64,000 nt of DNA from Fodinibius sediminis (GTDB lineage Bacteria; Bacteroidota; Rhodothermia; Balneolales; Balneolaceae), in NCBI RefSeq assembly GCF_900182555.1, contig NZ_FXTH01000003.1, forward strand, positions 1 to 64,000, read 5' to 3'. Position 1 is the first letter of the stretch. The number at the start of each line of letters is the position of its first letter. The translations under genes and the position numbers were made by a program. This document shows positions 7,134-17,509 of the stretch, in pieces. Below the pieces are notes generated by a model. The model had not been told where the DNA came from. It was given only the letters and a program-made list of their open reading frames with translations, and did not search any database.

Positions 7134-10100
7134 CTACTCCTTGGTTATCGTTTCATCGAGATTGAGGATGGTGCTTGCTACAATCGTTCTGGCAGCCAGT
7201 TCCGGTTTTTCCAGGTTGCTGTCCAGCTGGTATTCTCCTACATTCAGCAGGCTGTCGGCCCTGCCGGGCTGGTGCTCAAACGCCTGCAGCTCCTGGCGAT
7301 ACAGCTCGGAGAGCAGTTTCACCTCCCTGCTTTCGGGCGACCGAGAGGTCGCCGCTTTAAAACCGAAGGAAATCTGGCTTTGCAGGCTGTCTCCGCCCTC
7401 TTTCATCATTCGCTGTGCAAGCAGCCGGGAGGCCTCCACAAACTGCGGATCATTCAGCGTAAACAGGGCTTGCAGCGGGGTACTGGTCTTACCCCGTTCT
7501 ACCGAAGTATGGCTTCGCCCGGGCGTATCAAAGGTCGTCATGTAGGGCGGGGGAGACGTTCGTTTCCAGAACGTATACAGGCTCCGGCGATAGAGTGAAT
7601 CACCCTGATCCTGCACATATTCCGTCAAATGCCGACCGGAAGTTTTCTCTTTCCACAAGCCTTCCGGCTGATAGGGCTTAACACTCGGCCCGCCCACCTT
7701 TTCGACCAGCAGTCCGCTGGCTGCCAGGGCGTTATCCCGGATCATCTCCGCCGACATGCGAAAACGCGGGCCGCGGGCCAGGTATTTATTCGAGGGATCC
7801 CGGGCCAGCTTCTCCTCGGTCATAACCGCTGACTGCCGGTAAGTCTCGGACATTACGAGCCTCTTTTGCATCGCCTTCACATCCCACCCGCTCTCCCGGA
7901 AAGTCACCGCCAGCCAGTCCAGCAGCTTCGGATGGGAGGGCAGCGCCCCCTGGTTTCCAAAGTCACCCGGGGTATCCACAATGCCCTTTCCAAAATACAT
8001 CTGCCAGTAGCGGTTCACAATCACGCGCGCCGTAAGCGGATTTTCATCGCTTACGAGCCACTGAGCCAGTCCCAACCGATTTTTCGGCAGGTCATCGGGA
8101 AAACTCATCACACTTTCAGGTACATTGGCCTTCACTTTTTCGCCCCGGTTGTCGTACAGGCCGCGCTTAAGCACATAGGTATCCCGCTTCTTGATGCGTT
8201 CCCCCATCACCATAACTTCGCGGAGCGTATCGGTGAGTTGGCTTTTGCGCACCCGCAGCCCCTGGAGCTTGTCAACACGCTGGCTGTACTCGGGGTCATG
8301 ATGGAGCAGGTAATGGTCGAGCAGCACCTGCCGCTGGTACGCACTGCGCAGCTCCGGGGCCTGCGCCATCAGTTCCGGCAGTTGCCGGCTGCCCGAAAGG
8401 GCCCATACCTCGGCCCGGCTTAACCGGCGATTGTAAATCTTCAGCTCATCCAGTTTCAGCCCTTTGTACGCAATCTTTTCAAACGAACTCCGCTCTCCTA
8501 TCAAAAAGGGCTGTGAGGGATACGTCTCCTCTTCCTCCCCGATAATGATGTTCTTGAACAGGTTGTTCTGGAGGGTGTTCGTTTCCCACTCCTTCCCGTT
8601 TACATATACCCGTATGCCCTCGGCCCGGCTTGATCCGTCATAGGTGACACTCACATGGCTCCACTTGTCGAGAGGCAGGGCCTGCGGGGTTTTCACCTGA
8701 ACGGCGTTGTAAGGCCAGCCGTGCATCAAGCGCACGGAAATTTTGTTTTCAAGAAGGGACATGTCATAACCGCGGTAGCCGATAAAAATATTCCCGGTTT
8801 TCACCAAAACAGGCGCCTCCGATCCGCTGGCAGTATCGGATGGGTTCACCCACAGGCTAAAGGAGAACGGATCGGTACGCTCGAAAGAGGCAAGCTCTCC
8901 CAAATTAATAGAATTGCCTTTTTCAAACTCAAGTGCTTCTCCAAATTTACCGTCCACTTCGGGCAGTTCTCCTCTTACATTCCCATCTAAGGAGTCGCTG
9001 GTCCGGTTCATGACTTTGCCATCCGATATTTCATTAAAATCGAGGTGGGCCACCAACCCTTCGGCTCCGGGAGCAAACGGACGGGGCGACTGCTGACGAT
9101 CCTGCCATAGGTTGAAGTCTGCGGTTTTTTCGGACTTTAGCTGTGCTACCTTCTGCTCCTGCTTGTTTATAGCGGCATCGAGGTACTGAATTTGCTGCTC
9201 GGCGGCACTATCGGGCAAAAGGATGGTGGGACCGGAGGCACCGACATTGGGAATTTGCCCGGCCTCGTTGACATTGTTGAAGAACGCCGAGAACTGGAAA
9301 TACTCTTTCTGGGAAATGGGGTCATATTTGTGATCATGGCACCGGGCGCACTCCATGGTTAATCCCAAAAAAGCCGTAGAGGTAGTGTTAGCCCGGTCCA
9401 CCACATATTCCACGCGGTACTCTTCGCCCACGATACCCCCCTCTTGATTTTGCATGTGAACCCGGTTAAAACCGGTAGCCAGCTTCTGTTTACGTGTGGC
9501 ATCCGGCAGCAGATCTCCCGCAATCTGCCAGGTCGTAAACTGGTCGAAGGGCATATTCTTGTTAAATGCATCAATTACCCAGTCTCTCCACGGCCACATG
9601 TGGTTGGGACCGTCATCCTGGTAACCGTGCGTGTCAGCATAACGCGCCACGTCCAGCCACTCGGTGGCCATGCGTTCCCCATAGGCCCTGGAGGCCAACA
9701 GGCGGTCAACGACCTTCTCGTAGGCATCTTCTGAACTATCAGCAACAAAATCATTTACTTCCTCTACAGTTGGTGGTAGCCCTGTCAGGTCAAACGAAAC
9801 CCGGCGGATCAGTTTTTCTTTGGAGGCCCGGGGAGAAGGACGCATGCCTTTCTCCTTCATCCTGGCAAGTACAAAATAGTCAATCGGATTTTGGGGCCAG
9901 TTCTGATCCTCCACTTCCGGCACCTCCGGCTTTTCGGGTGGAATAAAGGACCAGTGCTTTTGGTATTCCGCACCCTGTTCGATCCACTTTTTCAGGATGG
10001 CAACTTCCCGGTCACTGATGGTTAAATTAGATTCCGGGGGCGGCATCCTGAATTCAGGATCATCCGAAGAAATACGCTTGTAGAGTTCACTGTGATGGGG

Positions 10101-10406
10101 CTTTCCGGGTACCACGGCATGACGGACTTCTTCATCCTTTTCGCCAAGGGCGGCATAGGCCTTTTCTTCGGTATGGAGCTGGAGGTCCGCTTTTACAGCC
10201 TCTTCATCCGGTCCATGGCAGGCAAAACAGCGGTCCGAAAGGATCGGCTTTACATCGAAATTAAAATCTATTTTTTCCGGTATCGGCTTTCCCTTTCCCG
10301 TATACTCATTGCCAGAACGGCAACCGGCAGCAACCGTCAATAAAATAAAAAGAAAAGCTCCAGCAATACTACGTTGCTTCCCTGTTAGAACTACTAATCG
10401 GCCCAT
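7134..10406 (-). CDS. PSD1 cytochrome: PSCyt1 haem domain, DUF1549, LamG-like domain, DUF1553
   Basis: 1090 residues. The N-terminus is a lipoprotein-type signal (LLTVAAGC, lipidated Cys about 29). A Planctomycete cytochrome domain follows, with CFACH at 60-64 and RMPPPES as Met-ligand loop. DUF1549 spans about 160-385 ([31 protein letters not shown], and a second haem-type motif [11 protein letters not shown]). A concanavalin-like LamG domain fills about 450-670, and DUF1553 about 770-1045 ([36 protein letters not shown]). The protein is probably anchored on the periplasmic or outer face and may bind glycans through the LamG part. It is the first gene of the operon with DUF1501. Function is unproven for the whole family; the domain calls are strong. 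Confidence 0.92.
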   Translation of the reverse strand: MGRLVVLTGKQRSIAGAFLFILLTVAAGCRSGNEYTGKGKPIPEKIDFNFDVKPILSDRCFACHGPDEEAVKADLQLHTEEKAYAALGEKDEEVRHAVVPGKPHHSELYKRISSDDPEFRMPPPESNLTISDREVAILKKWIEQGAEYQKHWSFIPPEKPEVPEVEDQNWPQNPIDYFVLARMKEKGMRPSPRASKEKLIRRVSFDLTGLPPTVEEVNDFVADSSEDAYEKVVDRLLASRAYGERMATEWLDVARYADTHGYQDDGPNHMWPWRDWVIDAFNKNMPFDQFTTWQIAGDLLPDATRKQKLATGFNRVHMQNQEGGIVGEEYRVEYVVDRANTTSTAFLGLTMECARCHDHKYDPISQKEYFQFSAFFNNVNEAGQIPNVGASGPTILLPDSAAEQQIQYLDAAINKQEQKVAQLKSEKTADFNLWQDRQQSPRPFAPGAEGLVAHLDFNEISDGKVMNRTSDSLDGNVRGELPEVDGKFGEALEFEKGNSINLGELASFERTDPFSFSLWVNPSDTASGSEAPVLVKTGNIFIGYRGYDMSLLENKISVRLMHGWPYNAVQVKTPQALPLDKWSHVSVTYDGSSRAEGIRVYVNGKEWETNTLQNNLFKNIIIGEEEETYPSQPFLIGERSSFEKIAYKGLKLDELKIYNRRLSRAEVWALSGSRQLPELMAQAPELRSAYQRQVLLDHYLLHHDPEYSQRVDKLQGLRVRKSQLTDTLREVMVMGERIKKRDTYVLKRGLYDNRGEKVKANVPESVMSFPDDLPKNRLGLAQWLVSDENPLTARVIVNRYWQMYFGKGIVDTPGDFGNQGALPSHPKLLDWLAVTFRESGWDVKAMQKRLVMSETYRQSAVMTEEKLARDPSNKYLARGPRFRMSAEMIRDNALAASGLLVEKVGGPSVKPYQPEGLWKEKTSGRHLTEYVQDQGDSLYRRSLYTFWKRTSPPPYMTTFDTPGRSHTSVERGKTSTPLQALFTLNDPQFVEASRLLAQRMMKEGGDSLQSQISFGFKAATSRSPESREVKLLSELYRQELQAFEHQPGRADSLLNVGEYQLDSNLEKPELAARTIVASTILNLDETITKE

Positions 10407-11115
10407 CCCATTTATTGTTATCTTAATATTGCGGGGCAGGGAGTTCCTCTATCTTTATCCCATTTCTATAATCCCAATCCCAGTTTCCACCAAATCATCT
10501 TTATCCCAATAATATCGCAGCCCGAATAGGAAACCACGCCTTTTTTCTTTTTACCCGGAAGATAAAAAGCATTAACAGGATAAAAGAATATACAACCTTA
10601 TACTGTTTCTGTATATGGGTATGCTGGTTTACAATGATTAAGAAAATTACTGTCATCTGCAACCAGATTATCATCATGGCCGGTGAGACGCAACACGAAA
10701 CGGAGCGTAACCGCCATCCGAAAGGCCATTTTCTTTTTCACTGCTCATAATGTAGACAGTGCCGCACTTCGATGCTGTCAGAATATTTTTGGATCGTCCA
10801 AAATGCATGCTCATTAAATCGTTGCCCGCCATTATGGTTGAACAATTCACGGGAAAAGTCGTCCGCTCCTATTGTTAATCAACCTTCCTCCCTTTCCCCT
10901 GGAAGTAGAAACAAGTCCTACGGATAGCTGGAAAAAATAACTACATATAAACCCAAGATTGTGGGTCATGGCCTCTCATTTCTAATTAGCAAATTATGCA
11001 GTGGAAAATTTGAATTATATAAAATTCAGCTTCACCACCAACGAAATAGACGAACATAAACGCAAGCGGATTAATACAACATCCGCAACCACCTATAACG
11101 ACTTTAACAGAGTAT
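10407..11115. other. Long divergent intergenic region
   Basis: 709 bases separate the minus-strand PSD1 gene from the plus-strand glycosyltransferase cluster, so both promoters should lie here. No open frame of convincing quality exists. A short inverted repeat, ACCCA-6 bases-TGGGT, lies at about 10961-10976, roughly 140 bases before the glycosyltransferase start; it could be an operator but is too short to be sure. No RNA gene or mobile-element end was recognised. Confidence 0.45.
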
Positions 11116-13449
11116 ATGATGAATACATCTCCTATCTCAACCCCAGTTATTAATTCCGTAGCTGTAATAGGAAACTATCTTCCGCGAAAGTGCGGCATAG
11201 CTACCTTCACCGCCGATATTGTTAAATCCCTGACCAAACACAATGAAGAACCAGAATGCAAAACCATTGCGATTAATGACAGGCCCGGGGGATATGACTA
11301 TCCCGAAGAGGTATGTTTTGAAATTAATGAAAATGATCCGCAGGATTATCGTACCGCCGCCGAATACATCAATATCAATCAATTTGATATGGTGAGCCTG
11401 CAGCATGAATTCGGCATTTACGGCGGCGACCACGGGCAGTTTATTCTCGAGCTCCTGGAAGACCTCACCATGCCGGTGGTAACCACGCTGCATACGGTGT
11501 TGGTAGAACCTACCCGGGAACAGGCATGGGTCATGAACCGGTTGATTGAACTTTCCGACCGCCTGGTTGTCATGAGTGATACGGCCGTTAATATCCTGCA
11601 TACCATCTACGATATTCCCCGAGAAGATATCACCCTGATCCCTCACGGCATCCCGGACGTTCCCTTTGTAGACCCCTGCTACTACAAGGAAAAGTTTGAC
11701 CTTATCGACCGAAAAGTTCTCTTGACGTTTGGTCTTCTTTCTCAAAACAAGGGAATCGAATATGTTATCAAAGCACTGCCGGACGTTGTAGAAAAGGTCC
11801 CGGACCTCACCTATATCGTGCTGGGAGCGACCCATCCCAATATCCTGGAGGCAGAAGGGGAACAGTACCGCAACAAACTTAAAAAGCTGGTTCGAAAGTT
11901 AGACCTGGAAGACCATGTGAAATTTGAAAACAGGTTCGTACCATTCGATGAACTCTGTGAATACCTTTCGGCGGCGGACCTGTATATCACGCCCTATACC
12001 AAGGAAGAGCAGATAACATCCGGTACGTTAGCCTATGCTCTCGGAACCGGTAAAGCCGTTATCTCTACGCCCTACTGGTATGCCAAAGAGATGTTGTCGG
12101 ATGGTCGTGGTCAGCTGGTGCCTTTTGAAGATGCACCCGCCATTACCGATGCAATGCTGGAGCTCTTTGAGGATGATGCTCAGCGCCACCAGATGAGGAA
12201 AAAGGCATATGACGATAACAGGGAAGCGAGATGGGAAGAAGTGGCCAATCAATATATCGCATCGTTCAAGGAAGTGAGGTTGGAGCATCGACAAAATCCG
12301 CAGCCCTCATTCCCGGCTCCAGCGACAGCAAATTCTATTGATGACATCGAGCTCCCCCCCCTGGCGTTTGATCATCTTTTATCGCTGACGGATGATACCG
12401 GTATACTACAGCATGCCCGGTATACCATTGCCAACCGGGATCACGGTTATTGTACCGACGACAATGCCCGGGCGCTTATCATGGCGATGCAGGCACTGCA
12501 CACGCCCGGGGTTAACAGGATAGACAAGCCGCGGTTAAATACCCTGGCCGCCCGTTATCTTTCCTTTTTGCTGCACGCTTATAATCCCGACAACGGGCGA
12601 TTCCGCAACTTTATGAGCTATTCCCGCCAATGGCTTGAATCATCCGGATCAGAAGATTCTCACGGGAGGGCGCTCTGGGCACTCGGAGAAACCATAAAGT
12701 TTTCCAAAAACGATTCCTATACGTCCCTCGCTTCTTCGCTCTTTATGAAGGCCGTAAAGGCGGCTGACTCATTTGAAGGAGTCAGGCCGATTTCTTTTGC
12801 CCTGGTTGGCATGGATGCCTATTTAGAAACATTTGCGGGCGACTCCAATGTACAAAACATTGGTTCAGACCTGGCTGAACGTCTCCTTAATGAATTCAGA
12901 GAGAATCAAGAAAAGAACTGGCCATGGCTTGAATCAACAATCTCGTATTCAAACGGCAAAGTCCCGGATGCCCTGATCACCTGGGGCCAGCGACTGGATA
13001 ACCCGGAAATGGTCCGTACCGGATTGCGGGCCCTGGAATGGCTTCTAAACCAACAGACAGAAGACGGGCATATATCCATCATCGGAAACGAGGGATGGTT
13101 TGTTAAGGACAAGCATAAAGCACGGTTTGACCAGCAGGCGCTCGAGCTCCATGCATTGATTGAAGCCTGTATAACGGCGTACAATGCCAGCAACAAAGAG
13201 GACTGGCTGGAACGGGCGACCCAGTGCTTTAACTGGTTCCTGGGCCATAATGATTTGCATATGCCCCTCTACGATTCTACCGGCGGGTGCCGGGACGGCC
13301 TGGAGAGCACCAAGGTAAACCAGAATCAGGGTGCAGAATCCACCCTGGCGTGGCTGTTGTCTTTACTGACCATGTACCGTGTAACCAAAGAAAGTAAAGA
13401 GGACTCCGAGGTAGGTAGCATGGAAAAATCACTCATAAGCAAACGGTGA
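11116..13449 (+). CDS. GT4-family glycosyltransferase fused to a C-terminal helical glycosidase-like domain
   Basis: 777 residues. Residues about 12-390 are a GT-B glycosyltransferase of family 4: N-terminal loop NYLPRKCGIATFTADIV, SLQHEFGIYGG, the domain-2 start VLLTFGLLSQNKGIEYVIKAL, and the donor-site EQITSGTLAYALGTGKAVI. A linker (390-410) leads to a second domain of about 350 residues (FDHLLSLTDDTGILQHA, GYCTDDNARALIMAMQ, EDSHGRALWALG, LEWLLNQQTEDGH), rich in helices with repeated Trp/Asp/Gly, resembling the (alpha/alpha)6 barrels of glycan-active enzymes. It heads a run of genes with a second GT4 and two GH130 proteins. Probable role: transfer of a nucleotide-activated sugar, most likely GDP-mannose, to a glycan; donor and acceptor are inferred only from the GH130 neighbours. 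Confidence 0.85.
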   Translation: MMNTSPISTPVINSVAVIGNYLPRKCGIATFTADIVKSLTKHNEEPECKTIAINDRPGGYDYPEEVCFEINENDPQDYRTAAEYININQFDMVSLQHEFGIYGGDHGQFILELLEDLTMPVVTTLHTVLVEPTREQAWVMNRLIELSDRLVVMSDTAVNILHTIYDIPREDITLIPHGIPDVPFVDPCYYKEKFDLIDRKVLLTFGLLSQNKGIEYVIKALPDVVEKVPDLTYIVLGATHPNILEAEGEQYRNKLKKLVRKLDLEDHVKFENRFVPFDELCEYLSAADLYITPYTKEEQITSGTLAYALGTGKAVISTPYWYAKEMLSDGRGQLVPFEDAPAITDAMLELFEDDAQRHQMRKKAYDDNREARWEEVANQYIASFKEVRLEHRQNPQPSFPAPATANSIDDIELPPLAFDHLLSLTDDTGILQHARYTIANRDHGYCTDDNARALIMAMQALHTPGVNRIDKPRLNTLAARYLSFLLHAYNPDNGRFRNFMSYSRQWLESSGSEDSHGRALWALGETIKFSKNDSYTSLASSLFMKAVKAADSFEGVRPISFALVGMDAYLETFAGDSNVQNIGSDLAERLLNEFRENQEKNWPWLESTISYSNGKVPDALITWGQRLDNPEMVRTGLRALEWLLNQQTEDGHISIIGNEGWFVKDKHKARFDQQALELHALIEACITAYNASNKEDWLERATQCFNWFLGHNDLHMPLYDSTGGCRDGLESTKVNQNQGAESTLAWLLSLLTMYRVTKESKEDSEVGSMEKSLISKR

Positions 13450-13457
13450 GGTCACCA

Positions 13458-14510
13458 ATGCGCATCGCCATTTTATCCCCCATTGCATGGCGCACTCCCC
13501 CACGGCATTATGGCCCGTGGGAGAGTATTGCGTCGCACATAACCGAAGGATTGGTAGAACGGGGCCATGACGTTACCCTCTATGCTACAGCTGATTCTCT
13601 GACAAACGGCACCCTTAAATCAGTCTGTCCCCGGGGATATGAGGAGGACTCCGATATCATACCCAAAGTCTGGGAATCCCTGCATATTGCCAAAGCGTTT
13701 GAAGAAGCCGATCAATATGACATTGTTCATAACCATTTCGACTTTCTTCCGCTTACCTATTCCGGGATGACTGAGACCCCGCTGGTAACCACCATCCACG
13801 GCTTTTCATCGCCGGGCATCCTCCCCGTTTATGAAAAGTATGACGAGGAGGTCCACTATGTATCCATCAGTAATTCGGACAGAGCCTCGAGCCTGCATTA
13901 TACCGGCACGGTGCATCATGGAATAGAGATTGACCATTTCCGATTCCGGCAACAGCCCGATGACTACCTGCTGTTTTTCGGTCGCATACACCCGGATAAG
14001 GGAGCCCACGATGCCATTAAAATAGCCCGGGAAAGTAACAGGCGTTTAGTTCTGGCCGGTATTATCCAGGATCAGGAGTACTTTGACGAACAGATCAAAG
14101 ATGAAATTGACGGAAACCACATCGAATTCGTCGGCAGCGTGGGGCCCAAAAAAAGGAACAGCCTGTTGGGCAATGCTTCGGCGCTACTCCATCCCATCTA
14201 CTTTGATGAGCCGTTCGGCTTGTCCGTCATCGAGTCGATGGCCTGCGGCACTCCCGTTATCGCCTACCATCGCGGCAGCATGCCCGAACTTATCGAAAAC
14301 GGAACGAACGGCTTCCTGGCTGAGAATATTGAGGAAGCCGTGGAATCCGTAAACCGGCTGAAGACGATCAGCCGGAGCCAGTGCCGGCAGCACGTTGAAC
14401 AGTTTTTTACGGTAGACCGGATGGTCGATGACTATGAACAGATTTATGAAAGCATTCTGGATAAAGAAGAAGGACGACAGACTGCACTTCTGAAATCCGA
14501 TATCCAATAA
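13458..14510 (+). CDS. GT4-family glycosyltransferase
   Basis: About 350 residues from the ATG at 13458 (MRIAILSPIAWRTPPRHYGPWE), which has a GGTGAGG ribosome site overlapping the previous stop; a GTG at 13446 would add four residues. GT-B fold: the N-terminal half binds acceptor (GYGPWE-type loop, LVTTIHGF), the C-terminal half carries YLLFFGRIHPDKGAHDAI and the conserved donor loop EPFGLSVIESMACGTPVIAYHRGSMPELI with the E-x7-E pattern of family GT4. Length is typical. It is coupled to the upstream GT4 and lies 22 bases before the first GH130 gene. It probably adds mannose or a related hexose to the same glycan as its neighbour. Confidence 0.88.
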   Translation: MRIAILSPIAWRTPPRHYGPWESIASHITEGLVERGHDVTLYATADSLTNGTLKSVCPRGYEEDSDIIPKVWESLHIAKAFEEADQYDIVHNHFDFLPLTYSGMTETPLVTTIHGFSSPGILPVYEKYDEEVHYVSISNSDRASSLHYTGTVHHGIEIDHFRFRQQPDDYLLFFGRIHPDKGAHDAIKIARESNRRLVLAGIIQDQEYFDEQIKDEIDGNHIEFVGSVGPKKRNSLLGNASALLHPIYFDEPFGLSVIESMACGTPVIAYHRGSMPELIENGTNGFLAENIEEAVESVNRLKTISRSQCRQHVEQFFTVDRMVDDYEQIYESILDKEEGRQTALLKSDIQ

Positions 14511-14532
14511 TGATAACCTGACATTTACGCAT

Positions 14533-15465
14533 ATGCCTGACCCTCTTGTCAAACGATATGAAGACAATCCCATCCTCACGCGAGATGATGTCCCCTATCC
14601 CGTTTCCACGGTCCACAATGCGGGGGTTGTCAAGCACGACGACCGATATATCATGCTTTTCCGGTCTCACCGCCATAACGGCCGTTCGATTATAGGCCGT
14701 GCCGACAGTGAGGATGGCATTCACTTTACGGTATCAGACAAACCCTTTTTAACCCCGTCAGAGCAGGGAAAATTTGCCCGGTACGAGGCCTTTGGGGTGG
14801 AAGACCTGCGCATCTGCCCATTTGAAGATCATTACCTGTTGTCGTACAGCGCTTATTCCGAGCACGGCGTTCGCATCGCCCTGGCCCGGACCGAAGATTT
14901 TGAGGAAGTCAAGCGTTTGGGATTTATTACCCAGGCGGATATGCGAAATGTAGTCGTATTTCCAGAAAAAATTGACGGTCGTTACGTGCGCCTGGATCGC
15001 CCGCATACCAACATTCAACCATGGTCTATATGGATTTCGTACTCCAAAGACCTGGAATACTGGGGCGATTCCGAAAGAATTATAGCTCCACTGCCCTACC
15101 ATTGGGATGAAATGAAAGTAGGACCAGGGGCGCCGCCTATTAAAACGGACCGGGGGTGGCTGAATATCTATCATGGAGTCTTTGAAACCATGAACGGAGC
15201 CGTCTATCGGCTTGGAGCCGCATTGCATGAACTGGAAAACCCGTCTAATCTTGTCGGTATAGCCGATTCCTGGATACTGCAGCCGGAGGCCCCCTGGGAG
15301 ATCAGCGGATATGTGCCCAATGTCGTATTCACTTGCGCTGCCGTACCCGAACCGGACGGCTCAGTAAAAATTTACTGGGGCGGTGCTGATACGGTCATGT
15401 GTATGGGTACCGCTCAAATAGAGGAACTGGTTCAACTTTGTATTGATCATCCGCGAACTAATTAA
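14533..15465 (+). CDS. GH130-family glycoside phosphorylase (mannoside phosphorylase type)
   Basis: 310 residues, normal for GH130. The five-bladed propeller signatures are present: ENPIL-like start (YEDNPILTRDDV), STVHNAGVV, GRADSEDGIHF, and the catalytic region EAFGVEDLRI with the acid Asp at about 91. GYVPNVVFTCAAV near the end and the C-terminal YWGGADTVMCMGTA are characteristic of the family. GH130 enzymes phosphorolyse (or synthesise) beta-mannosides, 1,4- or 1,2-linked, giving mannose 1-phosphate. No signal peptide, so it acts in the cytoplasm. It follows two GT4 genes and is followed at 13 bases by a second GH130 gene. Linkage specificity cannot be read here. Confidence 0.9.
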   Translation: MPDPLVKRYEDNPILTRDDVPYPVSTVHNAGVVKHDDRYIMLFRSHRHNGRSIIGRADSEDGIHFTVSDKPFLTPSEQGKFARYEAFGVEDLRICPFEDHYLLSYSAYSEHGVRIALARTEDFEEVKRLGFITQADMRNVVVFPEKIDGRYVRLDRPHTNIQPWSIWISYSKDLEYWGDSERIIAPLPYHWDEMKVGPGAPPIKTDRGWLNIYHGVFETMNGAVYRLGAALHELENPSNLVGIADSWILQPEAPWEISGYVPNVVFTCAAVPEPDGSVKIYWGGADTVMCMGTAQIEELVQLCIDHPRTN

Positions 15466-15478
15466 CTGAGGTTTAGTT

Positions 15479-16984
15479 ATGCATCGTTCAAAAAATGAAC
15501 AACATTCTGAAACTATTTCCACCGCACTCAATGTGGATCGCAAAAGCCAGACGATAGAACGTGACAGTACCCGGGTTATTTGCCGGTTTCTAATGCATGG
15601 CGGTGATCCTGCCCGTGCCAAAAGTATCATCAATCGGATTTTCAAACTGGATCAGTCCGAAGTAAAACCCCTCCTGGATCATGTTCTTGAAGAATTTTCG
15701 GATCGACACCTGAATTTGCGACAAATACTGGATAACCATTACCGCCTGGTGCGCAACTATATCCCCGTCGAAGATGTCACCTGCCTGAGCAGAGAGCAGG
15801 AATTGCTTATCGGGGCCTACTTTTCCATGGAATATGCCATTGAGTCTGCTGCTTTATTCAATCCGTCCATTGTTCCCCACCCTGATCAAACGGGCGTTGA
15901 AAAAGGAAGCCTGCGCTTTATTATGAGTCTGCGCGCCGTTGGAGAAGGTCATATCTCCTCTATGGTTTTTCGCAGCGGTATCATTAGCCGGGAAGGAGAG
16001 CTAACCTTCGACCCACCCAGTTCGTATGTGGATACCCCGGAAGTGTTAAACCCTGTTTACTACCGCCACCTGTTTTATGTCAAACTCAGGGAAATGGGGA
16101 CGTGCAATAGCGTTGCAGAATATATACTCGAAAAACTCCCCAAAGAATTTAGTCGCGAAGATCTTAAAAATGAAATAAAAGCATTAAGCGATGAACCCAA
16201 ATTTCCTGAAAAGGAACAGCTCAAATGTTTTAAAGACATGCAAAGGCTGGCCGACTCAAACTATGAACTTAATTTTCATGAAGACCATGATCTTTCTGAA
16301 CGGGTAATATTTCCGGTTTCCGAAGAAGAAAGCGGGGGTATCGAAGACGCGCGATTTGTACAGTTTCGGAAAGACAACGGGGAGCTTGTTTATTATGGGA
16401 CCTACACCGCATACGACGGCAAAACCATCATGCCTCAGCTTATTGAAACCTATGATTTCAATCATTTCAAGATCAATACCCTGAACGGGAATGCCATTAA
16501 AAATAAAAACCTGGCACTGTTTCCGCGAAAGATCAACGATCAGTATGTGATGCTCTCTCGTCAGGACGGGGAAAACAACCATATCATGTTTTCCGACAGC
16601 ATCTATTTTTGGCAACATTCCGAAATAATTCAGGAACCGATGGAACCCTGGGAATTAATACAGATCGGTAATTGCGGTTCCCCCATTGAAACCGAATACG
16701 GCTGGCTTGTACTAACCCATGGCGTGGGTCCCATACGCACCTATTCGATCGGTGCCATACTCCTTGACCTGGAAGATCCAACAAAAGTGATAGGCCGCCT
16801 TGAAGACCCGCTCCTGAGAGCGATGGAAGAAGAACGGATAGGATATGTACCCAACGTCGTATATACCTGTGGCGCCCTGAGGCATTACGACCGATTAATC
16901 ATTCCCTATTCCATGTCGGATGTACAGCCGGCAATAGCAAGTGTCAAAATAAAAGAGCTGGTTGACGCAATGAAAAAAAGCTGA
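15479..16984 (+). CDS. Long GH130-family protein with N-terminal extension
   Basis: 501 residues, about 190 longer than the neighbouring GH130. The C-terminal 280 residues form the propeller: GGIEDARFVQF with the candidate catalytic Asp near 290, YYGTYTAYDG, IGNCGSPIETEYGWLVLTHGVG, and GYVPNVVYTCGAL near the end. The N-terminal 200 residues (RFLMHGGDPARAKSIINRI) are helical and are typical of the long GH130 subgroup that includes glycosidase-like and beta-1,2-mannan-active members. No signal peptide. It probably acts on the same cytoplasmic mannoside as the preceding enzyme, either as a second phosphorylase of different chain-length preference or as a hydrolase. Confidence 0.85.
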   Translation: MHRSKNEQHSETISTALNVDRKSQTIERDSTRVICRFLMHGGDPARAKSIINRIFKLDQSEVKPLLDHVLEEFSDRHLNLRQILDNHYRLVRNYIPVEDVTCLSREQELLIGAYFSMEYAIESAALFNPSIVPHPDQTGVEKGSLRFIMSLRAVGEGHISSMVFRSGIISREGELTFDPPSSYVDTPEVLNPVYYRHLFYVKLREMGTCNSVAEYILEKLPKEFSREDLKNEIKALSDEPKFPEKEQLKCFKDMQRLADSNYELNFHEDHDLSERVIFPVSEEESGGIEDARFVQFRKDNGELVYYGTYTAYDGKTIMPQLIETYDFNHFKINTLNGNAIKNKNLALFPRKINDQYVMLSRQDGENNHIMFSDSIYFWQHSEIIQEPMEPWELIQIGNCGSPIETEYGWLVLTHGVGPIRTYSIGAILLDLEDPTKVIGRLEDPLLRAMEEERIGYVPNVVYTCGALRHYDRLIIPYSMSDVQPAIASVKIKELVDAMKKS

Positions 16985-17031
16985 CCTTCCATTCCCAACT
17001 AAAACCAATCATTCAAATAACTAACAATCCA

Positions 17032-17466
17032 ATGTCAGATCCGAACGCCCCCCTAAACAAATCCCCCTTCAGTGACAAAGAGCTGGAACACTTTGAGAAC
17101 CTGTTGCTTGAAGAACGCAACCAAACCAAAGAAGAGATCGAAAAAATAGATGAAAGGCTGGAAGAGCAGCATGCGCTGGAAGACGACCGTATTTCTTCTC
17201 ATGATCACCATCCGGGAGATCTGGGCAGTGAAGAGGAGGAAAAAGAAACAGCTTTTCTTCTAAAAAAGAAGCAGCGTGACAAGCTGGATAAAATTGACGC
17301 CGCTCTCAAACGCATTGCGAACAATACCTATGGCGTGTGCGAAGAGACAGGGAAGAAGATCCGTAAAGAGCGCCTGGAAGTAATACCCTATGCACGATAC
17401 AGCGTAGAGGCCAGCCGCACTGACAGCCCTGACAATCCCGGCCCGCTCGGCCAGACACCATCCTAG
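17032..17466 (+). CDS. TraR/DksA-family protein with degenerate zinc finger
   Basis: 144 residues. A long charged coiled-coil region (about 15-95; ELEHFENLLLEERNQTKEEIEKIDERL) is followed by the DksA-type C-terminal finger YGVCEETGKKIRKERLEVIPYA. Only C103 remains of the four zinc Cys: the second is Thr (position 106) and the second pair is replaced by Arg/Tyr/Ser (SVEAS). Family members bind the RNA polymerase secondary channel and adjust transcription with ppGpp, or act as sporulation/stress proteins (YteA-like). With zinc lost, the fold must be held otherwise, as in other Cys-poor DksA proteins. It lies 47 bases after the GH130 gene and may be co-transcribed. Confidence 0.82.
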   Translation: MSDPNAPLNKSPFSDKELEHFENLLLEERNQTKEEIEKIDERLEEQHALEDDRISSHDHHPGDLGSEEEEKETAFLLKKKQRDKLDKIDAALKRIANNTYGVCEETGKKIRKERLEVIPYARYSVEASRTDSPDNPGPLGQTPS

Positions 17467-17509
17467 CCAGGGCAAATCGCATCCATGTTTTTTCCCTTCC
17501 GTTTCCCTG

